Positions 56,387 through 64,000 of a DNA stretch of 64,000 nt are shown here, piece after piece (positions within the stretch are counted from its first letter, which is position 1; every line of letters begins with the position of its first letter). Source of the DNA: Dipteris shenzhenensis. Lineage: Eukaryota > Polypodiophyta > Polypodiopsida > Gleicheniales. The notes beneath the pieces were generated by a model that was not told the DNA's origin, did no database searches, and saw only the letters and a list, made by a program, of their open reading frames with translations. The position numbers and the translations under genes are program-made. The stretch lies in assembly GCA_047967505.1 (NCBI GenBank), contig CM106541.1. One strand, written 5' to 3'.

Positions 56387-59300
56387 TTAATCACCAAACG
56401 GATATAAGTTCAGGGCACTGCGAAATGCCTCAAACTTTTCACGTGGTAATGCTTTGGTGAAAATATCTGCAACATTGTCATGTGTGGACACAAAGATCAT
56501 ACTGATCTCTCCTGCATGCGACTTCTCTCTGATGTAGTGATAGTGAACCTCAATGTGCTTCGTGCGAGCGTGAAACACTGGATTCTTTGCCACTACAATG
56601 GCACTGTGACTATTAGTGAGAATTGGAGAAGGACCCTCCAATGACAGATGAAGATCAGCAAATAGACGTCGCAGCCAGAGACATTCAACTGTTGTTGTGA
56701 AAGCTGCCCTGTACTCAGCTTCACATGACGAGGTAGCCACTGTAGATTGTTTCTTGCTCAGCCAGGAAATGCAAGCTTTACCCAAAAAGAAACAATTGCC
56801 ACTAGTGGACTGCCTAGTGCCATAATCACCAGCCCAATCTGAATCATTGTAGGCATGCATCTGCAAGTCACCCCCCCTGGGAAATAATAAGCCAAAAGAC
56901 TTCGTGCCCTGCAAATAACGGAAGATGCGCTTAATTGCCTGCCAATGCATAGTTTTTGGGCTGTGCATATACCTGCTCACCTGAGATACTGCAAACTGAA
57001 TATTAGGTCTAATGTTGCAGAGATATATGAGGCATCCAACAGCCTGACTGTAAGATGTGGCATCAACTGATTCTCCTGCATCATGCATTGTGAGTTTCAG
57101 CCCCGGCTCCATGGGAGTGGCTATGGGCTTACAATCATGCATGTTAAATCTGTCCAAGAGTTTCTGCACATACTTGGACTGAGACATAACAGTGCCACGT
57201 CTCTCTTGAGAGAACTGGATCCCCAAATAAAAGTGAAGCAGCCCCAAATCTGACATGTCAAAGGTGGTCTGCAAATCAGCTTTGAAATCTGCAATATTAT
57301 CTTCATTGGACCCTGTGAGCAGTAAGTCATCAACATAAAGAAGGATGACTAAAATTTCCCTCCCATCCATCTTGATGTAGAGGGTGCTCTCAGTAGGACT
57401 ATTGTGCGTGCAGCCCCTTGCTGGTCAAAAAGGCATGAATCTTGGCATACCATGCACGAGGGGCCTGTTTCAGCCCATACAAAGCTTTATTTAGCTTGCA
57501 TACATGAAGTGCATTTGCTGTAATTTCAAAGCCTGGAGGTTGTTTGACATAAACCTCTTCCAACAAGTCTCCGTTTAGGAAGGCTGTTTTAATGTCCAAC
57601 TGATGAACATTCCACTCAAAATGTGCAGCCATTGCAATAACGGATCGGATGGTGGTCATCCGGGATGTAGGAGCAAAAGTCTCCTCATAATCTATGCCCT
57701 TTTTCTGAGCATAGCCTTTGGCAACTAGCCTTGCCTTGTATTTGTCAATGGAGCCATCTGGCTTGTGTTTCACCTTGAAAACCCATCGTGTACCAATGGC
57801 ATGTTTACCTGGTGGCAAGTCCACGACATCCCAAGTTTGATTTTTCTTAATGGACTGCAACTCATCGTGCATGGCATTCATCCAATGCACATTGTCCTTT
57901 GCTTCTTCGAATGTTGCAGGCTCCTCCTCATCGAGAAGAGTATCTGCATATTCTGATTCAACTGAATTAGCACCTTCCATGTGCCTTGCTGCACTGCGAG
58001 TCCTGCCAGGTAATGGAGCATCAATCTTACTCTCCCTGAGAGTCTGTAACAGCCAGTCTGGGACTGCTTTTGCTGCATGTATGTCTGCAATTTCTTGCTG
58101 AACTACCTATTCCACTGCCTGTGGAGGTGGCAAGACATCCTGTGACTGAACTGGAGCATCGGGAGGTGGCTGTAAATTCTGATTTGCATCAGAAATATCA
58201 GTAGGGGAACCCAAGGCAATGGGTAGCATCCCCTCAAAAACATCCTATGAAGAAGAAGGCATATGAAATTCAGCTTGAGTGTGAGCTGAATTTTCTGCAA
58301 ATATCACATCTCTACTGACAATGATCTTGCGTGTAGCAAGATTGTAGAGACAGTACCCCTTGCTTTCTGCACTGTACCCAACAAATATGCACTAAATTGC
58401 CTTATCTGACAACTTATGCCGAAATTCAAGTGGCACATGAGCATATGCAAGGCATCCAAAGGCTCGGAAATGATCCACTGAAGGCTTTCTCCCATTCCAG
58501 ACCTCATAGGGAGTTTTTGTTTTCAAAGCCTTAGTGGGAGTCCGATTTAAGATGTAGTTGGCACACATTAGACCTTCAAGCCAGAATTTGTGAGGCATGT
58601 GTTTGCTTTTCAGCATACATCTGTCCATCTCCATAAGAGTTCTATTTTTCCTCTCAGCTTTGCCATTTTGTTGAGGGGTCAGCATCACTGTGAGCTGATG
58701 CACAATACCCTTGCCTTTCAGAAAAGCATCAAAATCTGCAGACAAGTATTCCCCACCTCTATCTGTGCGCAATGTCTGTATCTTGAGTCCAGTTTCATTT
58801 TCAACCATGGCTGAAAAGTGTTTAAACACCATGAGCACTTCTGATTTGCGCTTCAGTCTAAAAACCCAAGTGAAATTGGAGTAATCATCAATAAAAGTAA
58901 CAAAGTAGAGATGACCACCCAATGATGGAGTCCTCATGGGACCACAGACATCACTGTGTATAAGCTGTAATTTCCGGACAGCTTTAACTGAACCATCCTT
59001 TTTGAAGGGGAATCTATGCATCTTGCCTAAAATGCACCCTTCACAGGCATGTGGAGGAGGTATCTCAAGAGGTGGCAATGCATCAACCATAGAGTGCTTC
59101 TGAAGCGTCATCAAGCTGTTGTAATGCATGTGGCCATATCGGGCATGCCATAATTCTGCATTCTGCATGGCAGCAGTAGGAGTAGAAACTGCAAGAGCAT
59201 GGGCTGCTCTTTTCTCAAAAAGATCAAGCTGAAAAAGCCCACGCAGCAGAGTACCAGATAATCTCAAGGCATAATCATTTTCCCTGTCTGAGACAGCACA

Positions 59301-59930
59301 TTTGTCATCCTCAAAGATGACATGAAATCCAGCCCTGTTAAGAGTGGACACTGAAAGGAGATTCTTGGTGATACCAGGCACATACAAGACATCTGAAAGT
59401 CTGAAAACTGAGCCATCAATGGCAGTAAGCTCAACTTCTCTTGTACCACATACTGAATATGATGAGTTGTTGGCACAAGTGACTTTCTTACCAACCGGAG
59501 GTGGATGCAAGGAAGTAAAGAGACACTTCCTAGAAGTGATATGCTTGGATGCACCGCTGTCAAAATACCAAGTATTCAGTGTTTCATTGACACTAAAAGC
59601 TGATGCATCCGTGGAAGGATCATAACTGCAAGTCAAAAAGGCATATGTATCATCATTACAAGTGGTTGTACTATCTCGAGCATCTGAAACAGCCAGCCTA
59701 GAATCTGAAATGCAAGATAAAAAGGCATAATCCTATCCAACAAAGTTGGTAGCAGCATCCCCACTGTCAGATGCATGAGGAGCTGAATCTGAAACAGCCA
59801 TACCGGAGCTGTTTTTCTTCTCTTTTGCAAGCCTTTTCCTGCATTTTGCAATGTGATGACCTGGCTTTTTGCAGTAATGACAAAAACCCTTCTTCTTGGG
59901 CTTGCTTGCATCATTTTTAGCCTTTTGTGA
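56387..59930 (-). pseudogene. Copia D pol: protease, integrase, RT, RNase H
   Basis: Protease WYFDSGASKHITS (59560 region). Integrase: [123 protein letters not shown], then LLYVDDLLLTGS (57340 region). RNase H: YNDSDWAGDYGTRQSTSG, ATSSCEAEYRAAF, ARTKHIEVHYHYIREK, DIFTKALPREKFEAF. The only lesions are in-frame TAG codons (59934, 59733, 58392, 58245, 58107) and one frameshift near 57400. Very close to intact. Confidence 0.92.
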
Positions 59931-59933
59931 AGG

Positions 59934-60734
59934 CTATCCTGACCCACTGGAAGGCTGATTTACTGATGTCTTTGCCTGTCCCTTTGTTTTTGACTTGAAC
60001 TTTGAGAGCATAGCTTGTTCACCTGCACGTGAAGCCAAGTTTTTCCTGGTCTGCTCTTCCTGAAGCAGAATTTCTATCAATTCATGAAAAGTGAGAGGAT
60101 TTGCACCCCCCCTCAATGATAAGTTCAGCGAGGTATGAAAGCTGAGATAAGACTCAGGAAGAGAATTCAGAGTGGTGGTGATCATCTCTGAATCAGGAAT
60201 AATCTCATCAATGTTCAATAATTGCTCTCTGAGATCCTGTAGCTTTGTGAGGTGTACTGACATGGAGTCACCCTCTTCCATATGTGTATTACTTAACTCT
60301 CTTTTCAAGAAAGATACCCTTGCATCATTTCGGGCTGCATACATGCTTTCTAAGATATCCCACGTTGCCTTCGAGGTCTTACACGACTGGATATGCGGAA
60401 TGATAAATCTTTTCACTGAAAGAGAGATGCATGACAAGGCTAAGGCATCCCGTAAATCCCATCTCTTCTGCTCTGGAGTAGTGACTATAGCTGCACCAAC
60501 AACTTGTCCTGCAGCTGCACCCTGTGCACGACCTCTTCCACCTCCTTGCTGGGGAGGGGTATTAGGTGCTATATCTACTGGTCGGATCTCACCCCCATTC
60601 ACATAATCCCATAAATTGCGAGAAATCAGAATATTGCGTACCATAAAACTCCAGAGGGAGTAGTTGGTACCATCCAACTTGTCTTCCTGTGAAAGACCAC
60701 CGAACTGGAAATCATTCTGATTTTGCTGGGCCAT
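59934..60734 (-). CDS. Copia D gag
   Basis: 266 open codons from MAQQNQNDFQFGGLSQEDKL, DGTNYSLWSFMVRNILISRN and LWDYVNGGE, with the UBN2-type capsid (WDILESMYAARNDARVSFLK, LNSLPESYLSFHTSL). The frame reaches a TAG at 59934-59936 and continues after it to a complete zinc knuckle CHYCKKPGHHIAKC. As in copia elements, gag and pol share one frame. The first ATG after the leader was chosen. Confidence 0.9.
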   Translation of the reverse strand: MAQQNQNDFQFGGLSQEDKLDGTNYSLWSFMVRNILISRNLWDYVNGGEIRPVDIAPNTPPQQGGGRGRAQGAAAGQVVGAAIVTTPEQKRWDLRDALALSCISLSVKRFIIPHIQSCKTSKATWDILESMYAARNDARVSFLKRELSNTHMEEGDSMSVHLTKLQDLREQLLNIDEIIPDSEMITTTLNSLPESYLSFHTSLNLSLRGGANPLTFHELIEILLQEEQTRKNLASRAGEQAMLSKFKSKTKGQAKTSVNQPSSGSG

Positions 60735-62002
60735 ATCTGAGAAAGAGATTTAAGCAGATACAAAACTGAATTCCCTTACTGGGAATGAAATGCACAACTT
60801 CCAAAAAACACAGCCAAGCACTGGCTGTAAATGCAACTTAGATTTTTGCACTTGCACTGTCAGAAATCTGTCCAAGCATCAAAAATTCTCCAGAATCTGC
60901 GAAAAGTGCTGCAAAACACTTCAAGAAAGGCAGTATGAACTGAAATCTCCAAAATTGCTCTCCCAACACAAAAGCCACAAAATAGGCCCAAAATTGCAAC
61001 CAGAAAGGGGCAAATTGATCAAAAGCCCCAAATGTTGCAAGAATTGCGCTCTGTCTGCAAAAGCCTCAAATTTCACTGCGAAATTGCAGTGTTATCACAA
61101 AATCCCCAAATTTTTGCAAGAAATTGTACTGCAAAACTGAAAGCCCCAAATGTCGAGCTTGAAATTGCAACCAGAAAGGGGCAAATTTACTAAAAGCCCC
61201 AAATTTGCAATTTCTGAACAAAAGCCCCAAATTTCAAACCAAATCTACAGATCTGTCTGCAATGTTTGCTTCACAAGCAACTATGAACCCGAAAATACCC
61301 AAATGACTGCAAAAGGCTGCAAATGTTTACATAAATACCACCAGATTTGCTGGTACGATGAGTACGGATGAGCAGGTACGTTTGTACGACAGAGTACAGA
61401 TGAGTAGGTACAGATCCGCCACACGTGCAGTACGAAATATTTGTTCGTAGTTGTACGGAAGCAGGTACGATTGATGTACGGAATGTGACACAGATTCGGG
61501 ATGTACGGCGAAGTACGTATGGCGAACTGTTTGCAGGTATGACTGGTACGTAGGTGATGATGCAGGTAAGGCTGCAGGTGCGAGCAGGTACAGCACACAC
61601 GACATGTACACGTTGGCACAGCAGGTACAATACGGGCAAGCAGATCTGCAGAGCAGGTACGTACGGCGTACGATGACGAGTTGTACAGCCGTACGGTCGC
61701 GTAGTACGACGAGACTGCAAGTACGGCACTGACGCAAGAAGGTACGGCGAACGTACGGACGATGATGTATAGTATGAAAGGTGCTGCAGTCGTGCTGTAC
61801 GAAATGCGCAGGTACGGTAGGTACGGCAGAGTACGAGCAGGTACGGACGAGTGGCGCAAGTGCAGTGCGGGACTATACGTAAACAGTCCGTACAGATTGT
61901 ACGGACGATCTGTACGGACGACAATGGAGATGAAGAAAAAGCTTGTGGGCTGGTGATGGAGGTGAATATGCAGCAGATGGTGAAGGGAGCAGGGAGCACG
62001 GA
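60735..62002 (-). other. Copia D leader with GTAC-rich tract
   Basis: Untranslated leader. 60780-61345 is A-rich with repeated AAAAGCCCCAAAT motifs. 61350-61930 is dense in GTACG/CGTAC. Long Cys/Tyr-rich frames on - are produced by that repeat and are not called genes. Confidence 0.6.
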
Positions 62003-62293
62003 GTATTTAATAAGCTAGTTAGGGGCACTTTTTCCTCTTTAAGAGGTTTTTCCCCCTAACTGCAGTTAGTCCACTAACTATGGTTAGCGACTACTAAGGT
62101 TTTGTCACTAGGACAAAACCTTATCTCTCACTCTTTCAGTTGTACTCTCACACTCTTCATTTGCAACTAAGCTTTCAAGCTTTCAGCTCTCAGCTCACTC
62201 TCTTGCTCTCTCTCTCTCTCTCCAAAACTCACATTTGGTATCAGAGCAGGTTCAAGCATTGGTCACTGCTGAATTATATCTATAATTCTAACA
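62003..62293 (-). repeat. Copia D 5' LTR region with inverted segment and primer site
   Basis: 62257-62293 is the LTR start on - (TGTTAGAATTATAG). 62003-62256 is reversed: an LTR body ending CTCACA, then TTTGGTATCAGAGC with the primer site at 62236-62247 on +. The body matches the 3' LTR up to CTCTTTCA and then differs. Confidence 0.75.
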
Positions 62294-62339
62294 CCATGGC
62301 CTATAGGGCATCACTAGAACCACCAGGAGATGGCCTACA
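62294..62339 (-). repeat. Copia E 3' LTR start, truncated
   Basis: On -, the tract GGAGGGGGGTT is followed by TGTAGGCCATCTCC, a plausible LTR start, cut by copia D at 62293. The border rests on position alone. Confidence 0.4.
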
Positions 62340-62464
62340 AACCCCCCTCCATGGGATGGGCTGAAGTACTCTGGAAACGTCTCAGAATACCTGATATTTT
62401 CTGGTCATGGTGGCACATGTTCATCCAAAAGGATATAGCCACCTATGAATGTACAAGGGATGTC

Positions 62465-64000
62465 AGATCATGTAACAAAGGGAACCAAGTGTAAAGCCTG
62501 TCGGAAGACTTCGAACTTGGGACGAGGAAGTGCCTTTGTAAACATATTTGCTATGTTGTCCTCTGTGGAAAAATATGACAAGTCTATGTCTCCTGCTGAC
62601 AACCGCTCCCGAACATAATGATAGTGAACTTCAACATGCTTGGTACGCGCATGAAACACTGGGTTACGCGCAATGGCCAAAGCACTCTCGCTGTCAGTGT
62701 AGACAATAGTGGAGGATGTCTTGCGAATACCAAGATGTGTAAGTAATTGTCGAAGCCAAACACACTCTACTGTAGCGGTGTGTAAGTAATTGTCGAAGCC
62801 AAACACACTCTACTGTAGCGGTGAAAGCTGCCCTGTACTCAACCTCACAGCTAGATGTGGCAACTGTTGGTTGCTTCTTGCTAAGCCAAGAGATACATGA
62901 ATTGCCAAGCAAAAAACAATTGCCGGTATGTGACACTCTGGTGTCGGAACATCCTGCCCAGTCACTATCCGTGTAAGCATGCATGGTGAGTGAACCTTGA
63001 TCACCATAGAAGAGGGCTAAATCCTGAGTGCCTCTGAGATATCTGAAGACTCTCTTCACTGCTTGCCAATGCTATGAACTGGGCATGTGCATGAATCTGC
63101 TGAGCTGAGATACTGCATACTGTAAGTCAGGTCTGGTGTGACATGAATAAATAAGGCATCCAAGAACCTGTTGATAAAGAGTGATATTACATGGTGGGCT
63201 CCCATCATGAGCTGAGAATTTGAAGCCAGGGTCCACTGGAGTAGAGATTGGCTTGTAATCCTCAAACTGAAAACGATCAAGGAGCTGTCCAATATACTTG
63301 GACTGAGACATCATGATACCCCCCTCAACATGAGCAAACTGAATGCCCAAATAATAATGGAGCTGTCCCATGTATGACATGTCAAAAATCTGCTGCAAAT
63401 CAGCCTTGAAAGCTGCAATTTGCTGAGTATTTGGGCCCGTGATGAGCATATCATCCACATATAAAATCAGCACTAAAAAATCAGATCCACTCCCACGGAC
63501 ATAAAGAGTGGGTTTTGTGGGACTATTCCAAAAACCAAGGGATAGTAAGTGCGCATGAATTTTGGCATACCATGCCCTGGGTGCTTGCTTGAAACCATAA
63601 AGGGCTTTTCTAAGCCGGAATAACTCATTTTCAGAATTAAAAACCTCAAACCCAGGAGGTTGTGTGACATAGACTTCTTCCTGCAGATCCCCATGAAGAA
63701 AAGCAGGCTTGATGTCAAGTTGGTGCACTTGCCAATGATGATGGGCAGCAATGGCAATGACACATCTAATGGTAGTAATCGTGGATGTGGGAGCAAATGT
63801 TTCTCCAAAGTCAATGCCTTGGTATTGGGCATACCCTTTTGCAACAAACGGGCTTTGTGTCGATCTATACTGCCATCAGATTTCCTTTTTAATTTGTAGA
63901 CCCACCGGGTTCCAATGGCATGCTTGCCGGGAGGAAGATCTACAAAATCCCATGTGTCATTTTTAGCAATGGAATGTAACTCAGCCCTCATTGCATCCAT
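62465..64000 (-). pseudogene. Copia E RT and RNase H (enters from right edge)
   Basis: On - from the edge: DLPPGKHAIGTRWVYKLKRK, a frameshift near 63835, [49 protein letters not shown] (63440 region), MSQSKYIGQLLDRF, DLQYAVSQLSRFMHMPSS-stop. RNase H: YTDSDWAGCSDTRVSHTG, ATSSCEVEYRAAF, then a 43-bp duplication, then ARTKHVEVHYHYVRER and MFTKALPRPKFEVF. It ends LHLVPFVT. It is related to copia D but a different copy. Confidence 0.9.
62736..62821. repeat. 43-bp tandem duplication in copia E RNase H
   Basis: Units 62736-62778 and 62779-62821, starting TGTGTAAGTAATTG, appear identical. The length shifts the frame. Confidence 0.9.

Larger units (their letters stand above)
56024..62293 (-). mobile_element. 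Ty1/copia element D, rearranged 5' end
   Basis: A near-complete copia on - with one gag-pol reading (60734-56387), a 3' LTR, a 1.3-kb leader and a 5' LTR region that contains an inverted segment (62003-62256). No matching target duplication was found: the left flank is TGGAT, the right CCATG. The 5' and 3' LTRs also differ in their last part, so the copy looks recombinant. Confidence 0.8.

Noticed and set aside
61271-61999. 242- and 192-codon Cys/Tyr/Arg-rich frames on the - strand
   Set aside because: They arise from the GTAC-rich leader of copia D. The three overlapping frames are equally open, which is a sign of repeat composition rather than coding.
732-62247. Repeated TGGTATCAGAGC motif as possible tRNA genes
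   Set aside because: Each occurrence is a lone 12-13-mer next to an LTR end with no cloverleaf around it. They are primer-binding sites.
61990-62260. A separate solo LTR in + orientation
   Set aside because: It keeps its primer site and is bracketed by the start of a - strand LTR and the copia D leader, so an inverted segment of the D 5' end explains it better.

Overview
This window is nuclear DNA from a land plant with a large, repeat-rich genome. The evidence is Ty1/copia, Ty3/gypsy chromovirus, LINE and gag-only LTR elements in layers, tRNA-iMet primer sites (TGGTATCAGAGC), and one spliced host gene with very long introns. The intron size and nesting would suit a fern, lycophyte or gymnosperm, but the clade is a guess. 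No bacterial genes, operons, CRISPR arrays or rRNA/tRNA genes were seen.

The one cellular gene I recognise runs on the + strand from 18912 to beyond the right edge. It encodes a FYVE zinc-finger protein with C-terminal ankyrin-like repeats. Nine exons (18912-18992, 44557-44613, 44771-44838, 45044-45242, 45554-45678, 45856-45931, 46032-46091, 46532-46582, 46668-46746) join in frame through GT/AG borders to give 265 codons plus one base. Intron 1 is 25.6 kb and cuts the FYVE signature exactly between RRR and HHCR. Intron 9 is at least 17.2 kb and no later exon was found. Almost every transposon right of 18.9 kb therefore lies inside an intron.

Layout. 24-16386: copia element A is cut in two. 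Its 5' half (24-2347) is on + and its 3' half (13983-10794) is on -, and its ATTAT target duplications now face each other, which points to an inversion. Inverted-repeat arms (4032-5351 and 14612-16104) made of pieces of a non-autonomous LTR element C and a gag-only element B flank most of the flipped block. 16387-18911: upstream flank of the host gene. 18993-44556: intron 1, with a 3x99-bp repeat, a chromovirus (20082-26604, TSD CTCGT), and a gag-only element F (27810-36071, TSD AGTAT) that carries a gypsy element with inverted pol (29052-33171, TSD GTCAA) and a LINE (33921-35714); then decayed LINE and gypsy remnants. 44557-46746: exons 2-9. 46747-64000: intron 9, with LINE copies, a gypsy element (LTR 50708-51359 and pol) split by gag-only element G (52798-55647, TSD AGCAC), copia D (56024-62293) and copia E (62294 to edge).

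The most distinctive content is a family of small gag-only LTR elements (B, F, G), each with matching LTRs, a tRNA-iMet primer site and a target duplication but no pol. Members F and G share a small ORF just upstream of gag. The other notable theme is repeated inversion inside elements. All calls come from reading the sequence by eye; no database search was run.
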